Source: Lentzea nigeriaca (GTDB taxonomy: Bacteria; Actinomycetota; Actinomycetes; Mycobacteriales; Pseudonocardiaceae). From it: a DNA stretch of 64,000 nucleotides. The stretch lies in assembly GCF_016907955.1 (NCBI RefSeq), contig NZ_JAFBCX010000003.1, positions 310,001-374,000 of the forward strand, read 5' to 3'. The translations under genes were made by a program, and so were the position numbers. The stretch's first letter is position 1; every line of letters begins with the position of its first letter. Shown here in pieces: positions 51,775 through 61,678 of the stretch. Under the pieces are notes generated by a model. The model was not told the DNA's origin, made no database searches, and saw nothing but the letters and a program-made list of their open reading frames with translations.

Positions 51775-52257
51775 ATGGACGCTGCCGACCGGATCGCGAA
51801 GACCTTCGGCATGACCGACGAGGCGTGGCGACGGCACGCCAACCCGTGGAGCGTGTGGACGCGGTTCGCCGCGATCCCGTTGATGCTGCTGGCGATCTGG
51901 AGTCGCACGTGGATCGGGTGGTGGTGCCTCGTGCCGGTCGCCGCCGTCGTCGTGTGGCTCTTCGTCAATCCGAGGGCGTTTCCACCCGTCGACGAACCAC
52001 GCAGCTGGGCCGCGCGAGGGATCTACGGCGAACGGGCGTGGGTGCGCGACAGGAACCTGGTGCCGCCCGACCACCGGAGTGTGCTGCGGCTGCTGGTCTC
52101 GTTGGGCGTCATCGGGTTCGGCATGATCCTTTGGGGCCTGATCGGCCTTCAGGTGTGGCCGACGGTCTTCGGCACCACCCTCGTGGTCGTGGCCCAGCTG
52201 TGGCGGATCGACCGTTTCGGCTGGTTGTGGGAACGCCACCAGGCTCAGCGGCCCTAG
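51775..52257 (+). CDS. DUF6653 family membrane protein
   Basis: This 160-residue protein has MTDEAWRRHANPWSVWTRF, two N-terminal hydrophobic helices, the loop WAARGIYGERAWVRDR and two further helices ending near FGWLWERHQAQ. It matches a family of short membrane proteins with no known function. AAGGAGG precedes the ATG. It is probably co-transcribed with the TetR gene, and its stop overlaps the convergent amidohydrolase stop as CTAG. Confidence 0.85.
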   Translation: MDAADRIAKTFGMTDEAWRRHANPWSVWTRFAAIPLMLLAIWSRTWIGWWCLVPVAAVVVWLFVNPRAFPPVDEPRSWAARGIYGERAWVRDRNLVPPDHRSVLRLLVSLGVIGFGMILWGLIGLQVWPTVFGTTLVVVAQLWRIDRFGWLWERHQAQRP

Positions 52258-53522
52258 AACCTCTGCGCGGACCGGCGTTCGCGCACCGCCGCAACGACTT
52301 TCGCGACCTGCGCGTCGAACGCGTCGAGCTGCTCGGCTTCCGCCGGGCTCGCCACGAAAGCGCGTCGGTCGCACGCCACGCCCCCGCGCCAGATCCGCTC
52401 GATCGCCCGTGTCTCGGTGATGTCCGACAACGGGTCACCGGACACGAGCACCAGGTCCGCGCGCCGTCCGGCCGCGACACGTCCCCGGTCGGCGAGTCCG
52501 AACACCCGTGCCGGTTCGCTCGTGGCGGCGGCCAGGGCCTGCGCCGGGCTGAGGCCGCACCGGACGAGGAGTTCCAGCTCCCGGTGCAGGCTCGCCCCGA
52601 ACACGGTTCCCGGGTTCGGGGCGTCGGTGCCCGCCAGCACCGTGACACCCGCGTCGGCCAGCCGCCGCACGTTGTTCTCGGCCCACGCGTACGGCAGGCG
52701 ACCTGGGAGCGGGGCACCCGCCGTCAACCGGCGTGTCCAGGCCTCGCCGAGTGCCTCCGCGAGCCGCGGATCACCTGCCACCGCCGCGCCGCCCGGTTCG
52801 CCGAGGGTGTTCTCGATGGTGGCTAGCGTCGGGCCGACCACGATTCCGGCCTCGGCGATGCGGTCGATCAGGGCCTCGTCCAGCTCGGTGTCCGCGGGGA
52901 CGTGGGCCATCACGTCGACACCGGCGGACACCACCTGCTCGACACCGGCCGCCGAGCTCACGTGGGCCACCACCAGCAGACCGCGGGCGTGTGCGGCGGT
53001 GACCAGCGCCGTGATGGTCGCGGAGTCCAGCGACGGCCACAGACCGCCGACACCGGAGAAGATCTTCAGGTAGTCCGCGCCCTCCGCGATCCGGTCCGCG
53101 ACGAACCGCTCGGCCTGGCCGGCGGCGGTCACCGTCGGGAACGGGGCGTACATCAAGGACGGGTGCCCGTCGGGCGCGGTGGCACCGACTCCCGACGAGC
53201 GCACGTCCGCCACGTCGGGACGGGACGCGGCCTGCTCCTTGGCGGCGGCCACCAGGCCGGGCTTGCTGAACATGTCGAGCACGGTGGTGACGCCGAACGT
53301 CAACGACTGCTGGAGAGCGCCGGGAACGAGGTGCACGTGCGCGTCGATCAGGCCGGGCACCACGGTGCCGCCCGCGGCGTCGATCACCTCGTCGCCTTCG
53401 CGGGCGACCGGGACCGCCGAGCACTCGGTGATCAGGCCGCCGGAGAACCGGATCGAGGTCCAGTCCCGCGCCTTCGTTCCGTCGAACACCTTCGCGTTCA
53501 CGATCGTTGTTGCCGCGGCCAC
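52254..53522 (-). CDS. Metal-dependent amidohydrolase
   Basis: This 422-residue protein has the amidohydrolase metal motif PGLIDAHVHLVPG, the bridging-Lys candidate ADYLKIFSG, His in VVAHVSS, another in DVMAHVPAD, and the Asp in LAGTDAPN. The closest group is imidazolonepropionase/prolidase-like hydrolases of unknown substrate. GTG 53522 follows GGGGAGGA. It stands alone and has no signal peptide. Confidence 0.9.
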   Translation of the reverse strand: MAAATTIVNAKVFDGTKARDWTSIRFSGGLITECSAVPVAREGDEVIDAAGGTVVPGLIDAHVHLVPGALQQSLTFGVTTVLDMFSKPGLVAAAKEQAASRPDVADVRSSGVGATAPDGHPSLMYAPFPTVTAAGQAERFVADRIAEGADYLKIFSGVGGLWPSLDSATITALVTAAHARGLLVVAHVSSAAGVEQVVSAGVDVMAHVPADTELDEALIDRIAEAGIVVGPTLATIENTLGEPGGAAVAGDPRLAEALGEAWTRRLTAGAPLPGRLPYAWAENNVRRLADAGVTVLAGTDAPNPGTVFGASLHRELELLVRCGLSPAQALAAATSEPARVFGLADRGRVAAGRRADLVLVSGDPLSDITETRAIERIWRGGVACDRRAFVASPAEAEQLDAFDAQVAKVVAAVRERRSAQRF

Positions 53523-53712
53523 CGCTTCCTCCCCAGGAATCCTGATCAACCCTAACCCGATCAACCCGTCGTCACGCCGGCACGAAGTAGCGCAACCACA
53601 GGTACGCGTCGCCCGGCTGAACCGCTCCCGTTAGGGTCGTTCGGCCGTAGGAAGCACGCGCGGACGGACCTACGCTTTGGGCGGGTCGGGGCAGGCACCT
53701 GGAGGTTCTGCC

Positions 53713-56700
53713 ATGCGCCGCACCCGCTTGTTCGCCTTGGCCGCCGTCATTCCGCTCGTGGTCGTCTCCCCTCCCGTCACCGCCGCGGCCGCACCCTCCG
53801 TCGGGGCCGCGTCGCGGGCGGTGTTCTTCGCTTCCGACGGCATGCGGCCCGACCTGGTCGACAAGTACGCCGCCGCGGGCGCCATGCCCACGTACGCGAA
53901 GCTGATGGCCGACGGCGTCAAGGGCGCCAACGGCATGGTCCAGGCGTTCCCGCCCAACACCGGCGTCGGCTGGTACACCATGGCCACCGGCACCTACCCC
54001 GGTGAGCACGGTTCGACGAACAACACGTTCCACCGGACCGGCGAGGCGAACTTCAACAACCGCACGTCGTTCTCCGCCGGCGGGGTGCTGCAGGCGGACA
54101 CCCTGGCCGCCGGCGCCGAACGCGCGGGCAAGAAGGTCGCGCAGGTCGACTGGGTGGGCGGCGCCGCCGCGAAGATCACGGGTCCGACCGTGGACTTCGC
54201 GAACTTCTTCTCCACCCGTGGCGTGCTGACGGCGCCGGCCGTGGCGGACGAGCAGGCGGGTGCGGCGGCGTTCGGGCTGTCGTACCAGGTCGCCGCGTTC
54301 AGCCCGGCCGACGGCTGGACGAACGTGCCCGCCGGTGATCCCGCGGCACCTCCGCAACAGACGACCCTGACCATCGCGACGACGTTCGCCTCGCAGAACC
54401 CGACGCGCACCTACGACGTCTACGTGTTCGACGCGAACGTCAACGGGACAGCAGCGTACGACCGCGTGCTGCTGACGCCTTCGAGCGCGGGCAAGAACGC
54501 CGCGCAGGCCGTGTCGCTGACGCAGGGCGACTTCAAGGAGGTCAAGCTGCGCGGTGCGGACGGGCTGATCGGGGCCCGTGCCGGGCAGACGGCGGGCTTC
54601 TACACGAAGCTGATCGGCCTCGCGCCCGACCTGTCGTCGTTCAAGCTGTACTTCACCTCGGTCGAACGCCTGATCGCCACGTGCGGCACGGCGGCGTGCA
54701 ATGCCCTGCCCGCGGGTGGCGCCGGTGAGGACCGGCTGGAGAAGTACCTGGCCGAGAACGCGCCGACCGCGGTGGCCGCGGACTTCGCACCGCTCGAGGC
54801 GCGGATCATCGACGAGGACACCTACGTCCAGCAGGGCCTGAACCTGGAGAAGGCCTACGGCGACGCGGTGCTCGACTACATCTTGGGCACGCTGCAGCCG
54901 GACACCCAGCTCGCGCAGGTCGGCTACCCGGTGACCGACGAGTTCTCGCACCAGTTCCTCGGGCTCACCGTGCCCGCCGACATGGACGGCGCGGCGAACC
55001 CGTACTTCGACGACGTCAACGGCGACGGCGTGAAGGACAACCGCCTGGCGATCCGCGAGGGGTACCTCCGCTCGGCCTACCACGAGGCGGACGCCAAGCT
55101 CGCGCGCGCACGTGCGTTGATGGGCGGCAACCCGACGACGATGGCGGCGAGCGACCACGGGTTCGCGCCGCAGTGGTACGCGCTTAACGCGGGCAAGGTG
55201 CTCGCCGACGCCGGTCTGCAGCAGACCGAGCAGGCGGGCAACTGCCGCACCGGTAGCGTCACCAAGGCCAAGGCCTGCTACGCCGGTGGCACCGCGCAGA
55301 TCTACATCTCGCTCGCCGGCCGCGATCCGGGCGGTGTGGTGCCCGCGGCCGACTACGAGGCCGTGCGCACCCAGATCATCAACGCCTTCAGCGGGCTGAC
55401 GCACAACGGCAAGCAGGTCGTGCTGAAGGTGATGAAGAAGGAGGAGCTGCGCAACGTCGACGGCTCCGACTCGCTGCACCCGTCGCGCTCGGGTGACGTG
55501 GTCGTGGTGACGCGTCCGCCGTACCAGTTCGACGCGGCGACTCCCGGCCAGCTGATCGCGTTCAGCCAGTTCTTCGGCCAGCACGGCTACCTGCCCGACC
55601 TCGTGGACCTGGCGCACAGCGTGAACATGCACGCCGTGTTCATCGCGTCCGGTCCCGGCATCCGCAAGCAGAGCCCGCTCGCCGGCGTCCGGGCGATCGA
55701 CCTCGCGCCCACCATGGCGCTGCTGCTCGGCGTGCCCGGCCCGCAGAACGCGCGCGGCCGCATCCTGTACTCGCTGCTGCCGCAACCCGGTTCGCTGAAA
55801 GAGCTGACCGTACTGAACATCAGCGACTACCACGGTCAGCTGGTGCCGCTGTCCGAGACCGCCGACACGGTGGCGGGCGGCACCGACCCGGCGTTCGGCA
55901 TCGGCGGTTCGGCGTTCCTGAAGCCGTGGTTCGACGTGTACCGCGCGGAGGCCACCAACGGCTCGATCACCGTCGCCGGCGGCGACTCGGTGGGCGCCAC
56001 CCCGCCGATCTCCGCGTTCTTCGGTGACAAACCGACCATCGAGCTGATGAACGCCATGGGCTTCACGTTCGACGGACTCGGCAACCACAACTTCGACAAG
56101 GGCCAGGCGTACCTCCGGCAGACCCTGATCCCGTTGGCGCAGTACAGGTTCCTCACCGCCAACATCGTCGACGCGAACGGCAGGACCCCGTCCGAATGGG
56201 CGCCGTCGGCCGTCGTGGACGTCTTCGGCGGCGTCAAGCTGGGCATCGTCGGCTTCTCCAACGACGACCTGCTGGAGCTGACCGCGCCCGGCGCGATCGA
56301 CCCGTTCCACCTGACCAACTCGACGACAGCCGTGAACGCCGAGGCCGCGCGGCTGAAGGCCCGCGGTGTCAACGCGATCGTGGCGCTCGGCCACCTCGGC
56401 GCCACGGCGGGCACGCTCACCGCTCCGACCGGCCCGGTCGTGAACCTGGCGGACAACGTGTCCAATGTGGACGCGGTGCTGGGTGACCACACCGACTTCC
56501 AGGTCGTCGCGACCCGATCGAACGGTGTGCTGCTGACGGAGAACCGCAGCAAGGGCATCCGGTTCACGCGTGTGCGGCTGGTCGTCGACACGAACGCCAA
56601 GAAGGTCGTCTACAAGACCGCGGACTTCCACAAGCCGTGGGACATCGGCATCACCGCCGATCCCGCGATCCAGTCCCGCATCAACGACCTCAACGCGCAG

Positions 56701-57414
56701 CTGGCACCGGTGCTGAGCACGGTGATCGGCGCGTCGACCCGCGTGATCCCGCGTGCCGACGCGTGCGGTCAGAGCGCGGGCCGCACCTGCGAGTCGCTGG
56801 TGGGCAACACGGTCACCGACGCGATGCGGCTCAAGTACGGCGTCGACTTCGCCATCACGAACTCCGGTGGCCTGCGCGCCGACCTGACGTGCCCGACGAC
56901 GGACAACCCGAACGACTTCTGCCCGGCCTTCACCCCGCCGCCGTATCCGATCACGCGGGGCCAGGTGCTGGGCGTGCTGCCGTTCGGCAACGTCGCGACG
57001 ACCCTGAACGTCAGCGGCGCCGAGCTGAAGACCATGCTGGAGAACGGTGTTTCCCAGATGCCGGCCGTCAACGGGCGCTTCGCCCAGGTGTCCGGGCTCT
57101 GCTTCACCTACGACATCTCCGGTCCCGCGGGGTCGCGCGTGGTGTCGGCGGTCCGGCAGGCCGCCGACGGGTCGTGCACCGGCGCACCGGTCGACCTGAC
57201 CGCCGCGGCGACGTACTCGTTGGCGGAGAACGACTTCATGTCCAACGGCGGTGACGGCTATCCGAACTTCGCCAGCCGCGCGACCACGAGGGAGATCCTG
57301 GACCAGGTGCTGGCCGATCACATCGCCGCGAACACGCCGATCAGCCCGGCGATCGTCGGCCGTGTCACCTGCACGACGAGCGGGACCGTCGTGTGCCCGG
57401 TGGTGACGCCCTAA
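53713..57414 (+). CDS. Secreted fusion: alkaline-phosphatase-superfamily hydrolase plus 5'-nucleotidase
   Basis: This 1233-residue protein has a signal peptide (to VTAAAAPS). Residues about 35-690 form a type I phosphodiesterase/nucleotide pyrophosphatase-like domain with metal Asp42, nucleophile Thr83 (PPNTGVGW), D409/H413, D481/H482 and H624. Residues about 700-1230 form a 5'-nucleotidase: D705/H707, D758, N791/H792 (GNHNFD), H894, H926, then NSGGLRAD (from N1050) and NGGDGYPNF. It probably hydrolyses nucleotides to nucleosides and phosphate outside the cell. GGAGGT precedes ATG 53713. Confidence 0.92.
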   Translation: MRRTRLFALAAVIPLVVVSPPVTAAAAPSVGAASRAVFFASDGMRPDLVDKYAAAGAMPTYAKLMADGVKGANGMVQAFPPNTGVGWYTMATGTYPGEHGSTNNTFHRTGEANFNNRTSFSAGGVLQADTLAAGAERAGKKVAQVDWVGGAAAKITGPTVDFANFFSTRGVLTAPAVADEQAGAAAFGLSYQVAAFSPADGWTNVPAGDPAAPPQQTTLTIATTFASQNPTRTYDVYVFDANVNGTAAYDRVLLTPSSAGKNAAQAVSLTQGDFKEVKLRGADGLIGARAGQTAGFYTKLIGLAPDLSSFKLYFTSVERLIATCGTAACNALPAGGAGEDRLEKYLAENAPTAVAADFAPLEARIIDEDTYVQQGLNLEKAYGDAVLDYILGTLQPDTQLAQVGYPVTDEFSHQFLGLTVPADMDGAANPYFDDVNGDGVKDNRLAIREGYLRSAYHEADAKLARARALMGGNPTTMAASDHGFAPQWYALNAGKVLADAGLQQTEQAGNCRTGSVTKAKACYAGGTAQIYISLAGRDPGGVVPAADYEAVRTQIINAFSGLTHNGKQVVLKVMKKEELRNVDGSDSLHPSRSGDVVVVTRPPYQFDAATPGQLIAFSQFFGQHGYLPDLVDLAHSVNMHAVFIASGPGIRKQSPLAGVRAIDLAPTMALLLGVPGPQNARGRILYSLLPQPGSLKELTVLNISDYHGQLVPLSETADTVAGGTDPAFGIGGSAFLKPWFDVYRAEATNGSITVAGGDSVGATPPISAFFGDKPTIELMNAMGFTFDGLGNHNFDKGQAYLRQTLIPLAQYRFLTANIVDANGRTPSEWAPSAVVDVFGGVKLGIVGFSNDDLLELTAPGAIDPFHLTNSTTAVNAEAARLKARGVNAIVALGHLGATAGTLTAPTGPVVNLADNVSNVDAVLGDHTDFQVVATRSNGVLLTENRSKGIRFTRVRLVVDTNAKKVVYKTADFHKPWDIGITADPAIQSRINDLNAQLAPVLSTVIGASTRVIPRADACGQSAGRTCESLVGNTVTDAMRLKYGVDFAITNSGGLRADLTCPTTDNPNDFCPAFTPPPYPITRGQVLGVLPFGNVATTLNVSGAELKTMLENGVSQMPAVNGRFAQVSGLCFTYDISGPAGSRVVSAVRQAADGSCTGAPVDLTAAATYSLAENDFMSNGGDGYPNFASRATTREILDQVLADHIAANTPISPAIVGRVTCTTSGTVVCPVVTP

Positions 57415-57469
57415 CTGAACCAGGTCACCGACGCGCTGCGCCGTTCGTGACGCTGCCCTGACCGGTGTG

Positions 57470-57499
57470 GGCTGAGATCGCCCTGCGGTGATCTCAGCC
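57470..57499 (+). terminator. Hairpin terminator of the nucleotidase fusion
   Basis: A perfect 10-bp stem GGCTGAGATC / GATCTCAGCC (57470-57479 and 57490-57499) with a 10-base loop lies 55 bases after the stop. The rest of the gap to 57629 shows nothing recognisable. Confidence 0.75.
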
Positions 57500-57628
57500 T
57501 TGCCGCTACGGCCGCAGTTCCGGCGCCAGGTACTCGAAAAGTCGGTCCCGCCGTCGTGTTCCCGTCCCCGCTCGGCATCGTCATCAAACGCCTGCGCCTG
57601 AGCCTTCACCTCGAGACAAGGCAGCGGC

Positions 57629-58156
57629 TCAGCCTGTGACGCGGCCGAGACGCAGCGCGGAGACCAGGAAGAAGACGCCGCCGACGGTCGCGTAGCCGGC
57701 GAGGGTGGCGAGCGACGGGTTGGCCGCGGACGCCATCGCGACGAACGACGACCCGGCCAGCACGGAGAGTCCGCCGCTGAGGATCATCGGCCACTGACCG
57801 CCCATCTTCCGCCGGCTCACGCCCACGACCAGCTGCACCAGCCCGGAGACGATCGCCCAGGCACCCCACACCCGCAGCACGGCGGGCAGACCGGACGTAC
57901 AGGCCACGGCCAGGCCGGCCGCGGCGAACAGGCTGACCGCGATGTTCACGTACAGGCCGCGGGCGCGGGACGAGCGGGCGTCCACGACGGCGGCCGCCAC
58001 GTCGAACAACGGGTAGAGGACCAGCAGGGTGATGCTGACCGGCCCGAGATCCGACCTGGTCAGGAAGAGCAGCACCGCCCAGACGACGGCGAACCCGAAC
58101 CGGACGAGGTACAGCCGGCGCAGCGCGGTCGGGGTGGACGAGACAACGGTGGTCAT
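57629..58156 (-). CDS. Four- to six-helix membrane protein (DUF308-like)
   Basis: This 175-residue protein has about six hydrophobic helices and short loops (LVRFGFAVVWAVLLFLTRSD, ILSGGLSVLAGSSFV). The pattern resembles HdeD/DUF308 membrane proteins. GGACCT-rich upstream sequence contains GGAGG-like AAAGGACCTCC before ATG 58156. It is divergent from a TetR gene and shares two identical operator sequences with it, so it is very likely repressed by that TetR. Confidence 0.8.
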   Translation of the reverse strand: MTTVVSSTPTALRRLYLVRFGFAVVWAVLLFLTRSDLGPVSITLLVLYPLFDVAAAVVDARSSRARGLYVNIAVSLFAAAGLAVACTSGLPAVLRVWGAWAIVSGLVQLVVGVSRRKMGGQWPMILSGGLSVLAGSSFVAMASAANPSLATLAGYATVGGVFFLVSALRLGRVTG

Positions 58157-58186
58157 GGAGGTCCTTTCGACGATGCCCGGCCAATG

Positions 58187-58201
58187 AGACCGAACGTTCT
58201 A
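58187..58201. promoter_or_regulatory. TetR operator copy 1, AGACCGAACGTTCTA
   Basis: A 15-base sequence with perfect inner palindrome GAACGTTC (58192-58199) lies 31 bases upstream of the membrane-protein ATG. The identical sequence recurs 52 bases further on. Confidence 0.8.
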
Positions 58202-58238
58202 CCTCTTTCCACCCTGACGGTCAGCCGCTCGTTCGTCA

Positions 58239-58253
58239 AGACCGAACGTTCTA
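58239..58253. promoter_or_regulatory. TetR operator copy 2, AGACCGAACGTTCTA
   Basis: This site is identical to copy 1, in the same orientation, and lies 19-33 bases before the tetR ATG. One copy probably serves each divergent promoter. Confidence 0.8.
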
Positions 58254-58271
58254 TCCGCTAGAGTCGGTGCC

Positions 58272-58889
58272 ATGGCACGCACCCAGCAGACGGGCCGGCC
58301 GTCCGAGGCTCGGACGCGGCTGCTCAACACGGCCCTCAAGATCTTCTACGCGGAGGGGATCCACTCAGTCGGCATCGACCGCATCGTCGAGGAGGCTCGG
58401 GTCACGAGGGCGACTCTCTACCGGCATTTCCTGGGAAAGGAGGAGCTCGTCGTCGCCTACCTGGGCGAGGCCGACGCGGCCATGCGCGCGCAGGCCGAGC
58501 GGGCCGCCGCCCGCGGCCACTCTCCCGCCGACACCGTGCGGGCGCTGGCCAGGGCGATCGCCGAGGGCATCCGCTCACCTGAGTTCCGGGGCTGCGCGTT
58601 CCTCAACGCCGCCGCGGAGTACCCGGATCCCGAGCACCCGGTGCACCAGGCGGTGCTCGCCCACCGCGAGTGGTTCCAGACCACCGTCACCGAGCTGTTC
58701 ACCCAGCTCAGAGAGGAGTCCGCCGAGGCGGCCGCGCGGCACTTCGTGATGTTGCGCGACGGTGCCATGGCGGCCGGGTGCCTGTCCGACGCGGAGATCG
58801 TCTGCGAGACCTTCCTGCGTGGTGTCGAAGGACTTCTGCGAGCGCAGACCACACCGGAAACGGCGAAAAGCGGCACGAAGGCGGTGTGA
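58272..58889 (+). CDS. TetR family transcriptional regulator
   Basis: This 205-residue regulator has TRLLNTALKIFYAEGIHSVG and IVEEARVTRATLYRHFLGKE, a typical TetR DNA-binding domain, and a C-terminal domain with RGCAFLNAAAEYPDPEHPVH, as in the TetR group annotated with AcrR-like or TetR_C_16-type ligand domains. The two identical operators upstream indicate control of itself and of the divergent membrane protein. Confidence 0.93.
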   Translation: MARTQQTGRPSEARTRLLNTALKIFYAEGIHSVGIDRIVEEARVTRATLYRHFLGKEELVVAYLGEADAAMRAQAERAAARGHSPADTVRALARAIAEGIRSPEFRGCAFLNAAAEYPDPEHPVHQAVLAHREWFQTTVTELFTQLREESAEAAARHFVMLRDGAMAAGCLSDAEIVCETFLRGVEGLLRAQTTPETAKSGTKAV

Positions 58890-58942
58890 CCGGCACTATC
58901 CTGCCGCGCTGAGGCCCGACGATCGGAGGAGCCATCAGCGCG

Positions 58943-61678
58943 TTGAGCGTGCGGGTGCTGGGCCCGCTCGAGGTCCGGCGAGGCGATCGCACGGAGAACC
59001 TCGGCGGCGTCAAGCAGCGGGCGCTGCTCGCGCACCTCGCGCTGCACGCGAACACCGGTGTGTCGCTCGACCAGCTCGTCGAGGCGCTGTGGCCGGTGTC
59101 CCGGCCGCGATCGGTGGTGTCGAACGTCCGCACCTACGTCTGGAGGTTGCGGCAGCTGCTCGATGATCACCTGCGCACCCACGGCACCGGCTACGTGCTG
59201 GCCGTGTCGCCGCAGGAGCTCGACGCGTTGCTGTTCGACGAGCTCGTCGCCGACGCGCGCCGCAGTCCGGGCGCCGCGCTGGAGTTGTTGCGCCAGGCCG
59301 ACTCCCTCTGGCGTGGCCGCCCGCTGGAGAACCTGCCCGAACACGACGCGTGGACGCCCGCCATCGCCCGGCTGGAGGAGGCCAGGCTGGTGGCCACCGA
59401 GCACCGGCTCACGTTGCAAGTGGAGCAGGGCGAGTGCGCCGCCGCGATCCCTGAGCTGCGGGCGTTGCTGGCGGAGCACCCGTACCGCGAGAGCGTGTGC
59501 GGTCAGCTCGTGATCGCGTTGCGAAAGGACAACAGGCGCGCGGAGGCACTGCAGGTCTACGCGGACATGCGCGCACGGCTCGCCGACGAGCTCGGTTTGG
59601 AGCCCGGCCCGGCGTTGCAGGAAGCTCAGCTCGCGGTGCTGCGGGGCGAGCGGGCCTCCGCGCCGCTCCGGCAGTTGCCGCCGTCGGTGTCCGATTTCTG
59701 CGGTCGTGCCGCCGAAACCGACGCGCTCGTCCGGGCGTTGCGACGAGGTTCGGTGTCGGCGCCGGTGGCGGGCGTGACCGGGCCGCCCGGTGTCGGCAAG
59801 TCGACGCTCGCGATCCGGGTGGCGCACCTCGTCGGCGATCAGTTCCCTGACGGTCAGCTGTACGTCGAGCTCGGCGGGACGGCCGAACAGCCGCGCGATG
59901 CGAGCGACGTGCTCACGGAACTGTTGCACGCCTTGGGAATCACTGGTGCCGGACTGCCCTCCCACCTCACGGCCCGTGCCGCGCTCTACCGCTCCCGGCT
60001 CGCCGGGCGGCGGGTGCTGGTGGTGCTCGACGACGCCGCCTCGGTGAGCCAGGTCGTGCCGCTGCTGCCGGGCGACGCCGGGTGCGCGGTCCTCGTGACC
60101 AGCAGGCGCAGGCTGTCGGAACTGCCCGGCGCCGTGCAGGTCGAGCTGCGGCCGTTCGCACCGGAGGAGGCCGCCGAGCTGCTCGCGGGCATCGCGGGTG
60201 AGGACCGCGTGAACGCCCAGCCGGACGAGGCCGCGGCGATCGCCCTGGCGTGCGGGCATCTTCCACTGGCGATCCGGGTGGCCGGCGCGCGGCTGGCCGG
60301 ACGCAGCGGGTGGTCGATGCAGGTGCTGCGCGAGCGGCTGGTCGACGAGTCGACCCGGTTGCGCGAGCTGAGCTCCGGTGAACTGGCGGTGCGGGCGAGC
60401 TTCGACCTCAGCGTCCGGCAGCTTCCCGACGAGGAGTTCCGCGCGTTCGTACGGCTGGCGTTGCTCGGGCCGCACGACTTCCCGGGGTGGGTCGTCGACA
60501 CGCTGCTCGGCGAACCGGGCACCGAACACCTGCTCGACGGACTGGTCGACGCGAGCCTGCTCGAGTCCTGCGGCGCCGACGGCATCGGCCGGCCCCGTTA
60601 CCGGCTGCACGACCTCTTGCGCTGCCACGCCTCGGAGCTGGCCCGCTCGTTGCCCGACCGAATGTCCACTGTGGAACGAGTGTTGCGGGCGTTGCTGTGG
60701 CTCGCGGTCACGGCGGCGCGGCGGCTGCCGGTCACGTTCGGCACGACGATCGCCGACGCCGAGCGGGTGGCTGCACCGGAGCATCTGCTCACCGACCCGG
60801 TCGCGTGGTTCGAGGCGGAGCGGCGGACGTTGTGCGGTGCGGTCGACATCGCGGCGGCCGCGGGGTTCGACGAGCTGGCGTGGCAGATCGCGGCGGCCTG
60901 CGTGCCGTTCTTCGACCTCCACAGTCACTACGAGGACTGGGCGAGGACGCACGCGCGGGCCCTGCACTGCGTTCGCGAGGCGGGGGACAAGGCGGGCGAA
61001 GCGGCGTTGCTGCGCGGCATCGCCCAGGTCCACATCTACCGCGACGAGTTCGCCGACGCCGAGCGGAAAATGCTTGCGGCGCGGGAACTTTACCGCTCGG
61101 TGGGCGATGAACGCGGTCAGGGCACCGCGATCGCCGGCGTCGGCGTGGTGCACCGGCTACGGGCGGAGTACGAACAGTCGATGGCCTGCTACACCGAAGC
61201 GTTGCGGTTGCTGGAGTCCGCAGGAGACCTGCACTCCGTCGCCCACGTGCGCGCGTCGATCGGTGCCGTCCACGGCGCACTCGGCGCGGCTGAAGAGGCG
61301 CGGGAATGGCTCACCGGCGCCCGGCAACTCGCCGCCGATCTCGGTGACGCACACCGGGAAGCGCTCGTGCTGGTCCGTCTCGCGACGCTCTACCGCACCA
61401 CCGGCGAACACGAGGCGGAGCTGGTCAGCGCACGCCGGGCCGTGACTATCCTGATGGACCTCACCGACGAGCGGTGCACCGCGTTCGCCCAGGTCGAGCT
61501 GGCCGAGGCGCTGATCTCGAACGGTCACCCGCAAGCGGCGCACGACCTGGTGGAACAGGCGCTGGAAACCTATCGCCGCACGGGCAACCGGGAAGGCGAA
61601 CCCGCCGCGCTGCGCACGCTGGCGCGCGCGGCGGGTGCATTGGATCAGTTGCTGTTGCCGTACTTCCAGCCGAGGTAG
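58943..61678 (+). CDS. AfsR/SARP-type regulator with BTAD, NB-ARC and TPR domains
   Basis: This 911-residue regulator has an N-terminal OmpR-type winged helix (VRVLGPLEVRRGDR, LWPVSRPRSVVSNVRTYVWR), a BTAD helical domain (HRLTLQVEQGECAAAIPELR), an NB-ARC ATPase with P-loop GPPGVGKSTLAI and LVVLDDAAS, and TPR repeats at the C-terminus. Family members activate antibiotic gene clusters, but no biosynthetic genes are in the window. TTG 58943 is the working start; the GGAGGAG at about 58925 also fits GTG 58949 less well. Its last 34 bases overlap the CHAP-like gene. Confidence 0.92.
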   Translation: MSVRVLGPLEVRRGDRTENLGGVKQRALLAHLALHANTGVSLDQLVEALWPVSRPRSVVSNVRTYVWRLRQLLDDHLRTHGTGYVLAVSPQELDALLFDELVADARRSPGAALELLRQADSLWRGRPLENLPEHDAWTPAIARLEEARLVATEHRLTLQVEQGECAAAIPELRALLAEHPYRESVCGQLVIALRKDNRRAEALQVYADMRARLADELGLEPGPALQEAQLAVLRGERASAPLRQLPPSVSDFCGRAAETDALVRALRRGSVSAPVAGVTGPPGVGKSTLAIRVAHLVGDQFPDGQLYVELGGTAEQPRDASDVLTELLHALGITGAGLPSHLTARAALYRSRLAGRRVLVVLDDAASVSQVVPLLPGDAGCAVLVTSRRRLSELPGAVQVELRPFAPEEAAELLAGIAGEDRVNAQPDEAAAIALACGHLPLAIRVAGARLAGRSGWSMQVLRERLVDESTRLRELSSGELAVRASFDLSVRQLPDEEFRAFVRLALLGPHDFPGWVVDTLLGEPGTEHLLDGLVDASLLESCGADGIGRPRYRLHDLLRCHASELARSLPDRMSTVERVLRALLWLAVTAARRLPVTFGTTIADAERVAAPEHLLTDPVAWFEAERRTLCGAVDIAAAAGFDELAWQIAAACVPFFDLHSHYEDWARTHARALHCVREAGDKAGEAALLRGIAQVHIYRDEFADAERKMLAARELYRSVGDERGQGTAIAGVGVVHRLRAEYEQSMACYTEALRLLESAGDLHSVAHVRASIGAVHGALGAAEEAREWLTGARQLAADLGDAHREALVLVRLATLYRTTGEHEAELVSARRAVTILMDLTDERCTAFAQVELAEALISNGHPQAAHDLVEQALETYRRTGNREGEPAALRTLARAAGALDQLLLPYFQPR

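Noticed and set aside
53572-57609. A 1345-codon open frame on the minus strand opposite the nucleotidase fusion
   Set aside because: It is rich in Arg, Gly, Val and Asp with no domain pattern, and is the mirror of a clear secreted enzyme on the plus strand. Long antisense frames are normal at this G/C content.
58457-61153. An 898-codon minus-strand frame opposite the AfsR-type gene
   Set aside because: Composition is dominated by Arg, Gln, Gly and His without motifs, whereas the plus strand has a complete SARP, NB-ARC and TPR architecture.
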